Shown: piece after piece, positions 1 through 13,977 of the stretch | How the letters are laid out: every line of letters begins with the position of its first letter | Numbering within the stretch: position 1 is the stretch's first letter | NCBI RefSeq assembly: GCF_016702655.1 | Contig: NZ_JADJDO010000015.1 | Location: 1 to 61,346, forward strand | Reading direction: 5' to 3' | Source: Ideonella sp. | GTDB taxonomy: Bacteria; Pseudomonadota; Gammaproteobacteria; Burkholderiales; Burkholderiaceae_C | DNA length: 61,346 bases | The notes under the pieces: model-generated | The model's input: only the letters and a program-made list of their open reading frames with translations | Told to the model about the DNA's origin: nothing | The model's database searches: none | Program-made: the position numbers and the translations under genes

Positions 1-153
1 CCGCTCGACGCTCATCAACCGCAAGACCATCACCGGCGTGACGCTTTTTTTAGTATTCTACGCAGGCGCCAGCTCGTGAGCGTGAAGCCCCCCCGCGAAG
101 CTCGAAGTCAGCCGCAGCTACGCGGGTTGTTCAGGGATGCTAGACGCCGGAGC

Positions 154-430
154 AAAGGGCGAGGGCCCCGGAACGGGATCGACCCAGCACAGGCGGCGAG
201 CAAGACGGGCTCGTGCCCGTCTTGCCCGTGCCATGAACGAAGGGCGAGGGAGCCCCGGAACGGGGATCGAGCCGCGCCAGGCGGCAACGCGTAAGGCGGG
301 CTCGATGCCCGTCTTGCGAGTACGCGGAAGCGAAGGGCGAGGGGCCCGGAACGCGGAGATATGTAACCTGCAGGCGCCGGCGAGCGCGACGGGGTCGATG
401 CCTGAAAGCTCGCGAATGCGCGCAGCAGCG
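154..430. repeat. Degenerate tandem repeat, about 2.5 units of 85-93 bp
   Basis: Three starts of nearly the same phrase (AAGGGCGAGG followed by CCCCGGAACG) lie at about 154, 239 and 332. In the first two units each is followed by GGCGGC, then CGGGCTCG, then GCCCGTCTTG. The third unit is more diverged and fades out near 430. No convincing protein lies across it. It looks like a non-coding repeat. I do not recognise the family. Confidence 0.5.
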
Positions 431-439
431 TCCGCCACC

Positions 440-2170
440 CACCCATCACCCGGCCTGGCGCGAGGCCACCTCGACCTTCACGGCTCCGTGCGGAAACTCG
501 ATGGCTCCAGATGCCGTTCGATCAAGAACCCCTTCATCCACTCCGCGGTCACGTCGACGTGAACGGTCTTCGTCTCGTCCCTACACGGCGTGCCGCCTCC
601 CGAATGGAGCAGGGCCGGCTCCGCCACAGCACTTCGCCGAGCAGCCAGCATCGACCGGTCAGCACCTTCCGGAAGCAGCTCCGGCGTCTCGCTGGCTGAT
701 GCGCACAGCCTTCTACGGCTTCCTCGGTGCCGGCCCCCGCAGGGAGTCTTCGCCGACCTGCTTGGCGCGTGGCCGCACTAAAGTCACTTCTATCCTTCAC
801 GGTTCCCTCACCATATCGGACGCGAAGTCTGCGATGAGTTGGCACCGGACTCACGAACCGGTACGGCACTCCCGTGGCCCCCGTATTGCCTGTAATCGCT
901 CTTGCAAAACTCGATGTCTATCTGGGCGACACTGGCGGCCCACCCCATGGGCAAGTCGGTGCCAGAGGGCGTGCGTCGGGGGCGGCGGAGGGCTGGGGGC
1001 GTCCTGACCCGTGCTCCACAAGGCCCCAGCGGCGTCGGCCACCCTTCTGAACCGCGGAGGTTCAGCCCACTGTTGGCACTTTTTCCCAGCATCTGCGAAA
1101 CGCGCCTGCCAGGCGCGCGGGCGCGCGACGTCGGGAGCGCGGTGTGCTCTGTACGCGTTGCCGCAACGCACACCGCCGCCCGCGAGGAAAGGCCGCGCCT
1201 GTCCCGGTCGGAGTTCTCCGAGCAGGAATGCTCAAGCTACCGACCGCAGGCGTTTCGCATCCGCCCGATGCGCTGCTGCCGTGGCCGCGGCTGCGACGTG
1301 GCGGCAGGACCGGGGTTGTGCGAGGTTACCTGCGTCGTGACCTGGATCGTTGCAGGCCCGAGCGGCGTGACCGCTCTCTTACCGCCGACGCCCTGGAAAC
1401 CATGTCGACTGCCGGGCTCGGTCGGGCGCTGGTCCTCCTCGGCGCTAGGGCTTTCGGTGGCGGGCTAATAGCGCTGCGCGCGCTGCAAGCAGACGATGCC
1501 AGTCGGGCTTTCCGCTGCGGGGCCGGGGCCTTCGTACTCGGGATGGTGCTGATGCTGATCGGGCTGATTGCGGGGGTGATCGAGGCTTCGCCGGGCGCTG
1601 CCACGCGCCGGGCACCGTTCGATGACCGGGTGAACAGCAGATGAACGCCCTTCAGCGGGCGTACATCATAACCGCGCCAGACTGCGGTCACAGTCAATAT
1701 TGACTGCGCTCACATGCGAAGGACAGCATACGTAGATTCGACCCCAATCCTGCTTCGACGCCCTTCTTTGACGCCGGTGCCAGCACCTCTTCGCTTGGCC
1801 AGCAGGCCAAGAACAACCAGGCCGGGACAGCGCAGACGACATCGGTCTTGCGCAACAGCCACGAGCGCGCGGATCGGCGTTGAGGCGATCACGCCCAGGG
1901 ACCGGGAGCGCGCTGCGCGCGCACACGGCCGGTGACGGCTTCGACAGCGGCATGCAGGCCGCGTCCACCGCCACCGGCCCCGGCGAGGCCGGCTACAGGT
2001 GGCGCTACCCCTCGGACCCTGCAGCGGGCCGCGCGGTCGTGATCAATTACGCAGGCGCGAGTACCTCGTCAGTCGCGGCAGGACCAGACCCTGGTCGCTT
2101 CCTTGACGCGGCCCGCTCCTGACGTCTGCACTCGGTACTTAGCGCAGGCAATCGGCAAAGTCGAACAGGC
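440..2170. other. Stretch without a recognisable gene
   Basis: Open frames occur on both strands, but none gives a protein I recognise, and their composition (runs of Arg, Ala, Pro) is that of out-of-frame GC-rich DNA. The next 7 kb holds heavily frameshifted genes, so broken genes may also lie here that cannot be traced by eye. The only patch with protein-like character is a small hydrophobic ORF near 1402-1644, listed separately. Confidence 0.4.
1402..1644 (+). CDS. Possible small membrane protein (weak)
   Basis: An 80-residue frame from an ATG. Its one protein-like feature is a hydrophobic stretch at about residues 44-65 (GAFVLGMVLMLIGLIAG) that could form one membrane helix, preceded by a moderately hydrophobic N-terminal part. 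No family is recognised and no clear ribosome binding site is seen. It sits in a region of uncertain sequence quality and may be a fragment of a larger broken gene or chance. Confidence 0.2.
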   Translation: MSTAGLGRALVLLGARAFGGGLIALRALQADDASRAFRCGAGAFVLGMVLMLIGLIAGVIEASPGAATRRAPFDDRVNSR

Positions 2171-2179
2171 CCCGGCAGC

Positions 2180-2890
2180 CCGGGCCAGTGCCGCGCCTCG
2201 ACGACGGCGGCCGTGATCTCGGCCGCCCGCGCCGCGCTGCGACGCTCGCGTTCACGTGGATCGCTTCGCCTTCATGCGAACGCGCAATCAAGCCCTGCGC
2301 CGACCAGTTGGGTGGCGAGGATCCACGGCGACGCGAGCGGCGCCGGGACGTCGAACGTCGTGGAAGGCGAGCCAGTGTCGGACGTCGGAGAGCAGACCGC
2401 CGGGCCTGGCGTGCCGCGCCAGAATTGCTCCGGCCGTGCCCGCGCGGCGAGCCGGCCGCGCCGGCCTCCCGCGCCACCATCGACGCCGAGGCAGACCACG
2501 TGGGCCACGACCGGCAGTTGGAGCGCCGCCGCCAACCGGGCCAGGCCGGGCCAGCTGGCAGCGCGGCAACAACGGCGTAAGCGCGAACGGCTGCCGCGCC
2601 GGTAAGCCAGCCTGCGCGTGAAGCAACGATGTAGGCCAGGTGCGCGAGCAAGAACGACACCAGGCCGGGCAGGAAGCCCCTGCGGCCCACATCAGGGCCA
2701 CGTCGCCCTGCGAGCGAGACCACGGGCCGGCAAGGATCCAGCGCCGCGCGGCTGCGCCGTCGGCGCCGCGCGACCAGACCAAATGTTGATGGAAGCGTCG
2801 TCGCCGGCGAGACGCGAACACGAGCGCCGGCGGTCCGAGCAGGTTACCCGGCGATGGCCGGCGGACGCTCCCGGCTGACGGCGACGGGTA
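2180..2890 (-). pseudogene. YhhN-family lysoplasmalogenase, frames broken
   Basis: Read right to left, pieces in different frames match the YhhN/TMEM86 integral membrane family, whose known members hydrolyse the vinyl ether bond of lysoplasmalogens. The diagnostic pieces, in family order, are GDVALM, then FLPGLVSFLLAHLAYIVA, then LQLPVVAHVV, then a C-terminal stretch SPWILAT followed in another frame by QGLIARS. Each piece is well conserved but they need several frame changes to join. This is a broken copy or a consensus with indel errors; the neighbouring genes show the same damage, which favours the second. Ends are approximate. Confidence 0.55.
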
Positions 2891-2967
2891 GCAAAATTGG
2901 AGGGGCATCAGGAGGAATCCAGGGCGCGCGCGGGGAGCGCCGAAGATACCTCAGCGCCCGTCCGGAG

Positions 2968-5900
2968 TCAAGCCGCCACCGGCGGCAGGTGGGGCGCCTT
3001 CCAGCGTGCGACTTCGTCGGCCAGCGTCGGGCGTCCGAACAGGAAGCCCTGCACCATCAAGCAAGCCGGGCTACGCGCCGAGCAGGCGCGCCTGCTCGGG
3101 CGTCTCGACGCCTTCAGACACGGTGGCGATGCCGAGCGCGCGCGCGACGAGCACAATGGCCCGGATCCAGGCCGCGCGACGGTGGTTGCTTTGCGCGAGC
3201 CTGGCTCACGAAGGAGCGGTCGATCTTGAGCACGTCGACCGGGATCCTCGTGCGGGCAACCGAGCGACAGTGCACCAATGCCCGAAGTCGTCGAGCGCGA
3301 GGCTCACGCCGAGACCTTTCAGGCGGTGCAACGCTAGTCCAGTGCGTCGCTGTCACTGCATCGCCAGGCTCTCCAGTCACCTCAGGCGCAGCCACTGCGG
3401 CTGCATGCCGCTGCCGCAACGACTCGTGCTGAACGGGCTCTGCACGGGTCGCCCTGGCAGGATGGCCCGCGAAGGTTGACAGCAACGCTCGCCGGCGCGG
3501 CGGCGCAGGTGTCGCGCACCAGTACACGAACTGGTCGCGGGCCCGTCGACAACGCGCGCGCCGAGCGCGGCGATCAGGCCCGTCTCCTCAGCGACCAGGA
3601 TGAACTCAAACGGCGGCACCAGGCGCGCTCGGGGTAACGCCAGCGCCCCAGCGCCTCGACGCCCGGCAGGGCGCCGCTCGCGAGGTCGACGACGGGTTGG
3701 TAGACGACGAAGAACTCGTCTCGCCCTGCGGCGCCGCAGCCGGAAGTCGTTCTCAACCCCCGCTTCCGCGCGACGCGCTCGTGCATAGTCGCGTCAAACA
3801 GCGCGTAGCGCCCCCCACCGGCACGCTTAGCCTACGTACATCGCCGGTGTCGGCGTGCGCGGCGGCATCCGCGTCGCCGCGGTTGGTGTCGCCTGTAACG
3901 CCGCGCCGAGCTCACGCTCGGTACCTCTTGGGTGCCGGTCTGGTGGGGCTGCGAAAGTTACGGGCAGCAGGCGCCACCCGACGGAGCTCCGGCGTCCTCA
4001 ACGCCCCCGGATGCCGTCGAGCGGGATCACGACTCGCTCACCGCCGATGCGACCTCCGCAGAGTGCGCGCCGGACTCCTCGACACGCGGCGGGGCGCCGC
4101 CCCTCGCGCAGCGCGGCGCGCGGGCGCTGCGACAATCTGCGCGGCACAACAGCTCCGTCGCCGACGTCGTGGCCGGGGCTGTCGTTGAGCGGAGCTTGAA
4201 GCGGTCGAAGTCCGCGAACAGCACCGCGGACCGGTGATCGGCCAGGCGCGCGCGCGCTGCACACCCGCGCCTTGCGGCTTCTCGAGGATGGAGACGCGGT
4301 TGGGCCGGTTGCGTCAGGCCGTCGGTGAAGCGCTGCGCTGAGCAACTGCTCCTCGGGCTGCTTGCGCTGCGTGATCTCGGTGCCGGATCGCCACATGCTC
4401 ATGACCCTGGCGTTGGCGTCGAGCACCGGCACCCCGGTCGTATCGACCCAGTACAGCGAAGCAAATCCCGGCCCGGTTGCGGACCTGCCGTACCAGGGGC
4501 GACCGATCGCGATACGGCGCCACATGGCGCGGCCCAGAACTAGCGCGAAGGTACGCTGCAGAACTGATGATGCCGATGCGTCTGGCCGATCAGTTCTTCG
4601 CGGCGGTACTGGCTGATCCCGCAGAAGCGGTCGTTAGCCTCCTGCGGTCGTTCCCGACGGGTCAGGATTGACGGCGACGATGGCATGCGTGTCGAGCGCG
4701 GGCTGCGGGGAGCGCAACTCGGCGGGAGGCCCCTGCTCAGCGCGCGCGCGTGCTTCGTCGGTGGCGGACCTCAGAACGCCCAGCGCCGGCTGATGTCGAG
4801 GTGCCGCCGGCTACACGCGTCGGCCGGCCGTCGTGGTCGCGCTCGATCCCGCTTGCCGCGGTCACGAGCCGGGCCCAGAACGGCCGGGTTTTGGCGCATC
4901 CGTACTTCGGCCTGGTATGCCATAGCAGGATCGTTCGGGTGGGCCTGCGGCTGCGCCTCGAGCTCAGGCAAATCGTCCGGATGGACGGGGCGCACTGGTG
5001 TTCAGACCGAGCGCGAGCTCGCCCGGTATTAGCCGAGCCACCGCATCCGGCGGTCGTTGAAGCGCACCACGCCGTCCGGGCGGTTCAAGCCACCAGGAAC
5101 CGAACACGGCCCCTCGGCCATCAGGCGCGGGCGCGCCTCCACGCCCGAGGGCGCTTCTCCGGTCGGGTCGACAAAGCGGGCGACCACGCCCCTCGGCACC
5201 GCCCTTCGCGCCCACGGCCAGCAGCTGGGTGTCGATGGAAGACCAGTGCAGTACGCCGTCAACCAGGCGCGCGCCCAGGACCGTGCCGCTGACCGGCAGG
5301 CGGTGCCCAGCGTGATCAGCGCCGGATGGTCCACGGCGGCGTTCACGCTGCCGTCCACGCGGATACGGCGCATTTGCCGGGATCAGTTGGCTATCGAAGG
5401 CCTGGCGGATCTGCGCGGGGTCGAGGCCGGGGATGCGCGATGCGGCCGTGTTGCACTCGGCGATGCGGCCGCTCGCGTCAGCATTCCTCTCTCGCCTGAC
5501 CAGCATGGTCTCGACCGACAGTAGCCCTGTGCACGGCGCTGCAGCATCTGCGGCGTGATGTCCCGACCGGACATCCGGAAAACCGGTCGGCCGCCCTGTT
5601 CGTCGAACAGCGGCTGCGGGTCGATATCGATCGAATGCGCGCCGATCTCTCCATGCGCGCGGTTACAGATCTCAGAGCTACACCGGCTCGCCAGTGCTGG
5701 ATGGCGTGCAGCGGGCGCCCGAGCACGTCGGGCGCGGTGCGATCGCCTGCCCAGGGCGAACCCGGGCGTGCGGCCGGGCACCTCAACGAGCGAGCCAGCC
5801 CCGACGGGCGCGTGAACCCGTCGTTGACCCGAGACGATGCGGTGCTCAGCGTCGGTGAAGACGACGCCGTTGCCGGTGCACTGGGCCGCAATCGCGAATT

Positions 5901-6200
5901 ACTTGTCTCCTCGGCCTGGGCGCGCTGCCGCTCGTGCTGCTGACGCAACGTGCACCAGCGGCTCCAGTACCGCCAGTGCCAGGCGGGCCGGGAACGCGCG
6001 AGCGTAAGCAACGCCCTCTCGCGATTGGCGCCTCCACCGGCGCGCCGGCTGCGCCGCGTCGGCCTGGACCTGCATCTCTGGCGGCGAGCACTCCACGTCG
6101 CGCAGAAGGCGTCGGCCTCGGCCTGCAAGCCGAGCGCGATCCAGCGGCATCATCTCGGCTTCTGACCTGGGGCGGGTAGGAGGCGGTCTCCACCAACGAC
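2968..6200 (-). pseudogene. Multi-PAS sensor with GGDEF and EAL domains, frames broken
   Basis: Fragments in all three minus frames line up in the order of a cyclic-di-GMP signalling protein. Around 5870-5480 there is a PAS domain (VNDGFTRPSG, then GDRTAPDVLGR). Further PAS domains follow near 5370-5000 and 4995-4780 (VHPDDLPELEAQ, YQAEVRMR, HLDIS). The last PAS ends in EITQRKQPEEQLL near 4330. A GGDEF domain begins near 4230 (VLFADFDRFKL). An EAL domain runs from about 3720 (YQPVVDLASGALPGVEAL) through EETGLIAALG (3580) and LKIDRSFVSQ (3220) to a terminal GFLFGRPTLADEVARW ending at 2968. Roughly one frame change per 100-200 bp is needed. The segments between breaks are intact, so either the gene is dead or the consensus here is poor. 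The N-terminus is unresolved and may extend to about 6.9 kb. Confidence 0.65.
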
Positions 6201-7055
6201 GCCGCCTGCTGCCACGCGGTCGAGCAGCAGATCAAACACGCCGGCCTGCAGGTCAGCTACGCCGCACCGCTATTACTCGGTCAGCGGCTCGCTCATCCGC
6301 TGGGCGGCCCTGCTGCATCGCGGCCTGCGATTACTCCAGAGATCGTTCAAGTGCCCCCTGGCGTTACGCGGCGCAAGCGCGGCGGCACCGCCGGGCGACC
6401 GATGCGCTGGCTTTCGCTGCGCTGGTGCCCGGCCAGCATGATCAGCTCACGTCGACCTGGCGCGTTGCCTCGGCCCTCTGCGCCTGCCAGGCCTGCCAGC
6501 CCGACGCGGGCCCAGCCACGAGCAGGTGCCATACAGCACGGCGCGCAGGCCGCGCTGCGGTTGGCGCGAGACAAGCTCCACGCCCGGCCTGCGCCGGGCG
6601 TCGCGCAGCGCGCCGCGCGTTCGACACTGCGTAGCAACCATTACAACGGCGCGCGACCAGCGCGGCGAGCAGGCGCACGTCGAGCAGCGCGCGACCCCGG
6701 CCGCCGAAGTGGTGGTGCCGAACTGCTGGCGCGCCGGGACCGACGCAGTCCGGCGGCGAAGACGGTCGCCATCCACCGCCGCGCCATCAGCCAGAAGCGG
6801 CGCGCGCCGAGCCGGTGCGCACGCGGCAACCGGCGGCGGTCGGCGCTGCCACCGCGGGCTCCGGTCGGGTTGTCGTCGCTCAAGGGTCGGCGCCTTTTTC
6901 AGAAGTCGGTGCCCGACAGGCGCCACAGCATCCACTGGCACCTGCGGATATCGGCGCCCTGGCGAGCCAACCTGACCGCCGCCGCGTCAAGCTGGGGGCT
7001 GTGAGAACGAAGGCCGGCGTCTATCTTGCGGGCCCTTTTCCGCGAGAGAGCCCGC
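6201..7055. other. Unresolved stretch between two broken genes
   Basis: No domain is recognised. It lies directly upstream of the minus-strand PAS/GGDEF/EAL remnant and probably holds that gene's N-terminal sensor part plus the intergenic space before the metalloprotease gene at 7056. Short minus-strand pieces such as LLAALVARR near 6670 look protein-like but cannot be assigned. Confidence 0.3.
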
Positions 7056-9300
7056 ATGAGCGCCATCTTTGGTGGGATCTGACCTTCGGCCGGGCCAACG
7101 GCCCCGACATCCCGCCTGCGCGTGACCGGCGACGAGTTCTACGCGAGCTACAGGAAACGCTCGACGGCTCGGCGCGGTCAGCGACAGCGACCGCGGCCTG
7201 TTCTGCTACGCGCACCTGCACAACGGGATGTTCGTCTCGGGCGCGTTGCCGTCACACCGCACCAGGGCCGCTCGGGCCGCTGCGCCACCTGCGCGAGTCA
7301 CTGGCCGCGCGCCACCAGCCGCTTCGAAGCGCGGCGGCTGCGCGGCCGCCCGGCAGCGCGCGCTGCCAGCAACGCCGCGGCATTGACATTCGGCCCGGCC
7401 AGGGCCTGCTCGAAGGGCGCCGCTGCCCAACGGATCGGTGCGCGAGCTGAGCGATCCTGGTCGAGTTCAGGACGTCCGGAACCACCTGCGTCACCCAGGC
7501 CGACCTGAGCGATCTGCTGAACGCGCCCGACTACACCCGCAACGGAAGCTTCTGCTCGGCGCGCGAGTACTTCCGGATCGGTGTCGTCGGGCAAGCTCGA
7601 CTACGCGAACGACGTCGTCGGCCCGTTCCAGCCGAGCCAGAACCGGAGCTGGTACATCAACAACCTGCTCGTGCGGGAGGCGCTCGACCTCGCCGTGGCT
7701 GCGGGCGTCGACTGACCCGCTACGACTCACGCCACGAGGGCTTCGTCGATGCGCTCAACATCATGTATGCCGGGCAGACGCAGTACGAGGGCGAGTTGGC
7801 CGCACAACTCCACCATCGACCTGCGCTACGGTGGGGTATCGACCAACCTGTACCTGCTGACGAGCGCCGGGCGCAGCAGCGCCGACCTGAGCATTGGCAC
7901 CTTCTGCCACGAGAACGGCCACCTGCTTTGCCGCTTCCCGACATGTACGACTACGGCGCCGTCAACCGCGAAGGCGATGGCGTCAAGAGCGCCGGCATCG
8001 GCAGCTACTGCCTGATGGGTTCGGGCAACCACCTCGACTCGGGGCGCACGCCGGCGCCGGTATGCGCCTACCTGCGCGACCTGGTCGGCTGGTGCAACAC
8101 CGAGATCGCGCTCAACCGGCACCGAGGCGAGGGCCGAGCACGGCGCCTACGACACCGTGCTCAGGTTCGCCACCAGCACGCCCAACGAGTACTTCCTGTC
8201 GAGAACCGGGCCAAGATCGGCCTCGACCGGCACCCGTCGAGCGGCCTGGCGATCTACCACTGCGACACGCTCGGCTCCAACGAATTCCAGCAAGGCACCG
8301 GCCAGCGCCATTACCAGTGCGCGCTGCTGCAGGGCCGACGGACGCGCCGACCTCGAGCACAACCTCAACCAGGGCGATGGCGGCGATCTGTTCTCGGCGG
8401 TGGCCGGGGTTGCGGTCTCTAACGCGACGACGCCGTCGTCACGGCTATGGAACAGCGCCGATTCGGGCTCGTCGTCTCGGCGGTCGGCGTTCCCGACGCC
8501 AGCATCTCGTTCCGGGTCGGTGCCGCCGCCCCGGCGGCGGCTGGTGCGCGGCGAGAACCTGACGCGCCAGTCCATCCCCGACAACGATGCGGCCGGCATC
8601 GTGAGCCGGATCCACATCGGCGAGCCGGGCGAGATCAAGCGGCTGACTGCCAACGTCGACATCACGCACACCTACATCGGCGACCTGCGGGTCGAGCTGG
8701 CGGCGCCCGGTGGCGCGAGCGCCGTGCTGCACGACCGCAGCGGCGGCAGCAGCGACAACCTCGCGCAGCGCTACGACTCGACCTCCGTCGCCGCGCTCGC
8801 CGGCCTCGTCGGGCAGACCGCAGCGGGCGACTGGCTGCTCGCGGTGCGCGATCTCGAAGGGCAGGACCTGGGCAGCCTGAATCGCTGGAGCCTCGAAATG
8901 ACGCTCGACGCCGCCGATGCCCCGGCCAGCGGCGAAGCCACGCCGGCGCTGGCGATCCCAGACAACGCCCCCGCCGGCGTCAGCAGCAGCATCGCCATCG
9001 CGCGCGCCGGCAACGTCGGCCAGATCAAGGTAGCGATCGACATCACGCACACCTACATCGGCGACCTGCGCATCGAGCTGGCCGCGCCCTCTGGCCGTAG
9101 CGTGGTCCTGCACGGACAGTTGGGCGGCGGCGCCGACAACCTCGTCGTCGCTCTACGACTCGGCGACGCCGCTGTCGCCGCTGTCGGCGCTGCGCGGGCA
9201 GTCGATGCTCGGCAACTGGACGCTGCGCGTCGTCGACGCGGCGGCGGTCGATGTCGGGACGCTGAACAAGTGGTCGATCGAGATCGTGCCCGCGCTTTGA
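7056..9300 (+). pseudogene. M6-type secreted metalloprotease with two P-domains, frames broken
   Basis: Pieces in three frames give an M6 (immune-inhibitor-A-like) zinc peptidase. The N-terminal piece GDEFYASY near 7130 and YAHLHNGMFVSGALP near 7215 match the region before the catalytic domain. The catalytic piece FCHENGHLLCRFP (about 7902-7940) carries the HExxH zinc motif as HENGH, followed in another frame by DMYDYG and GSYCLMGSGNH. Two proprotein-convertase-type P-domains follow, each with DITHTYIGDLR (8656 and 9040), and the second ends in WSIEIVPAL before TGA at 9298-9300. At least seven frame changes are required, for example near 7940, 8120, 8330, 8450, 8500 and 9145. Between them the family residues are intact, so indels in the consensus are as likely as true decay. 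No signal peptide is visible at the ATG chosen. Confidence 0.7.
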
Positions 9301-9301
9301 C

Positions 9302-11354
<2,053 letters not shown>

Positions 11355-11414
11355 GGGGCGGCGGATGATAGCCAAGGGCGCCGCGCCAGCTTGTGCTAAG
11401 GCACACTGGCGCCC

Positions 11415-12980
11415 ATGACGCCGCCCCTACCTCGCCGACGCCAATTCATCGCACTGGGCGGCGCCGCTGCACTGAGCCCGCTCGCCAGCCTGCCCTTCAT
11501 CCGTCACGCGCGCCGCCGATGTCGACCGCTTCGCGCTCGGCGTCGCGTCGGGCTCGCCGCGGCCGGACAGCACCGTGCTGTGGACGCGCCTCGTCGGCGC
11601 CGAACTGCCGGAGAGCGTGCCGGTGGCTTGGGAGATCGCGCGCGACGAGCGGTTCAAGGACATCGCGGCGCGCGGCAGCGAGACGGCCGAGGCGGCGTGG
11701 GCGCACAGCGTGCACGTCGACGCCGCCGGGCTCGCGCCGGGGCGCTGGTACTGGTACCGCTTCAGCGCGCTGGGCGCGCGCAGCACCGCCGGCCGCACGC
11801 GCACCGCGCCGGCACCGGGGGCCACCGAGCCTTTGCAGTTTGCGATCGCGTCCTGCCAGCGCTGGGACCACGGCCACTACGCTGCATGGCGCCACATGGC
11901 CGACGAGAACCTCGACCTCGTGATCTTCCTCGGCGATTACATCTACGAGGCCGCGCCGGGGCCCGCATCGGCCGGGCGCGTGCGCCAGCACGAGGGCAGC
12001 GGCGCGGTGCGCACGCTCGCGCAGTACCGCAACCGCTACGCGCAGTACAAGAGCGACCCTGCGCTGCAGCGCATGCACGCGAGCGCGCCGTGGATCACGG
12101 TCTGGGACGACCACGAGGTCGAAAACGACTACGCCAACGACCGCAGCATGGGCCTGGAGAGCGACTTCCTCGCCCGCCGCGCAGCGGCCTACCAGGCGTA
12201 CTGGGAGCACCAGCCGCTGCCAAACGCGGTGCGGCCGCGCGGGCCGGACCTGCGTATCTTCGAGCGCTACGACTGGGGGCGGCTCGCGCGCATCCACGCG
12301 CTCGACGATCGCCAGTACCGCGACCCGCAGGTCTGCCCGCCGCCGGGCCGCGGCGGCTCCACCACGGTGACGCCCGCCGCCTGCCCGGCGCTGCTGGACG
12401 CCAGGCGCACGATGCTCGGCGCGGCGCAGGAGCGCTGGCTCGCCGAGGGTTGGCGCAGCGACGCGGGCGGCTGGAATCTGCTCGCCCAGCAGACGCTGAT
12501 GGCGCGCTTTGCCTGGCGCGACCCGGCGCAGCGCGAAGCGCCCGACACGCCCGGCGGCCTCTACTGGACCGACGGCTGGGATGGCTATCCGGCGGCGCGC
12601 GCGCGGCTGCTCCAGGGCGCGCTCGAGCGCAAGGCGGCCAACGTCGTCGTCCTCGGCGGCGACGTGCACGCGAACTACGTTGCCGACCTGAAGCCCGACT
12701 TCGACGACGCCAAGGCGGTGGCGACCGCGACCGAGTTCTGCGGCACCTCGATCGCGAGCGAGGGCCTGGCGCAGAGCCGCGTCGATGCCGCGCTCGGCTT
12801 CAATCCGCATGTGCGCCACGCGCGTTCGGACCAGCGCGGCTATGTGCGCTTCACGCTCGATGCGAAGTCCCTGCAGGCGCAGTTGCGCGTGCTCGATGAC
12901 GTGCGCCTGGCCGATAGCGCGATCCGCACCGCGGGCGTTTCGCGGTCGAGGCCGGCTGCCCCGGCGCGCAGCCCGCATAG
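11415..12980 (+). CDS. phoD: PhoD-type alkaline phosphatase/phosphodiesterase, two frameshifts
   Basis: A secreted phosphatase that releases phosphate from phosphate mono- and diesters. The start at 11415 gives a twin-arginine signal (RRRQFIALGG followed by a hydrophobic Ala/Leu segment), as expected for Tat-exported PhoD. The catalytic part shows GVASGSP, FAIASCQRWDHGHYAAWRHM, FLGDYIYE, TVWDDHEVENDYAND and VVLGGDVHANYVADL, the metal-binding regions of the family. A frame break near 11500 (two bases apparently missing in a GC run) separates the signal from the mature part. A second at about 12939 (GTTT where GTTTT is expected) hides the natural TAG at 12978-12980. Without the second repair the gene appears fused to the permease that follows. 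Confidence 0.85.
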
Positions 12981-12987
12981 GCCGGCC

Positions 12988-13977
12988 GTGGCGTCCATCC
13001 TCGCCGTCACGGTGCCGTTCTTCGCGCTCGTGCTGTGCGGCTACCTCGGCGCCCACTCGCGCGTGCTGCCGCAATCGGCGATCCCGGGCTTGAACGCCTT
13101 CGTGCTCTATTTCGCGCTGCCGTGCATGCTGTTTCGCTTCGGCGCCGGGACGCCGTTCGCGCAGCTCGTCGATCCGGCGCTGATGGGCATCTACGCGGCA
13201 TGTGCGCTGGCGCTGATCGCCTTCACGATCGTGACCACGCTGCGCACCGGCGCCGCCGGCACCGGCGTCGGCCTGAAGGACGCGGCCTTCGGCGCCCTCG
13301 TCGCGGCGTTTCCGAACACCGGCTTCATGGGCGTGCCGTTGCTCGTCGCGCTGCTCGGCGAGCGCGCCGCGGGGCCGGTGATCGCGACCATGCTCGTCGA
13401 CCTGACCATGACGAGCTCGCTGTGCATCGCGCTTGCGCAGGTGCACGCCGGCACTGCGGGCGATGCGGGGCTGCGCGCTGCGCTCGCGCGCGCCGGCCGC
13501 GGCGTGCTCGTCAACCCGCTGCCGTGGGCGATCCTGGCCGGTGCCCTGTTCGGCGCCGCGGGCTGGACGCTTCCCGCGGTCGTGGGGCAGATCGTGCGCA
13601 TGCTCGGCGACGCGGCAACGCCGGTCGCGCTGTTCACGATCGGCGCCGTGCTGTGGCGCGCCGGGCAGCATGCGCACACGCGCACGCCGCCGGCGCAGTT
13701 CATTCCGGTGGCGCTGATCAAGGTGTTCGTCCATCCGCTGCTGGTGCTCTCGGGCGGGCTGCTGCTCAATGCGGCCGGCGTGCCGGTGCCCGCCTTCGGC
13801 CTCACCGTGCTCGTGCTTGCCGCAGCGTTGCCGAGCGCGAGCAACGTCTCGCTGCTCGCCGAGCGCTTCGAGGCCGACAACGGCCGCGTCGCGCGCATCA
13901 TCATGGCCTCGACCGTGATCGCGTTCGCGAGCTTCAGCGCGATCGCATGGCTTCTCGGTGCGGGGGGTGCGCCATGA
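12988..13977 (+). CDS. AEC-family (auxin efflux carrier-like) permease
   Basis: About 330 residues, almost wholly hydrophobic, with roughly ten membrane helices. It belongs to the AEC transporter family (PF03547), whose bacterial members move organic acids such as malate or malonate. Typical features are LNAFVLYFALPCMLF near the N-terminus, AAFPNTGFMGVPLLVALLG in the middle, and LAAALPSASNVSLLAERF near the C-terminus. The chosen start is GTG at 12988, because PhoD's natural stop lies just upstream once a one-base deletion is allowed for. The end overlaps the next gene's start by ATGA, so the two are probably translationally coupled. Substrate is not evident. Confidence 0.8.
   Translation: MASILAVTVPFFALVLCGYLGAHSRVLPQSAIPGLNAFVLYFALPCMLFRFGAGTPFAQLVDPALMGIYAACALALIAFTIVTTLRTGAAGTGVGLKDAAFGALVAAFPNTGFMGVPLLVALLGERAAGPVIATMLVDLTMTSSLCIALAQVHAGTAGDAGLRAALARAGRGVLVNPLPWAILAGALFGAAGWTLPAVVGQIVRMLGDAATPVALFTIGAVLWRAGQHAHTRTPPAQFIPVALIKVFVHPLLVLSGGLLLNAAGVPVPAFGLTVLVLAAALPSASNVSLLAERFEADNGRVARIIMASTVIAFASFSAIAWLLGAGGAP

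Noticed and set aside
2..79. 25-codon frame running in from the left edge
   Set aside because: Too short to assign and in a region of doubtful sequence; could be the tail of a gene outside the window but nothing supports this.
11575..13977. 800-residue PhoD-AEC permease fusion frame
   Set aside because: A single missing base near 12939 hides the PhoD stop; the two halves belong to unrelated families and each has its normal size when split.
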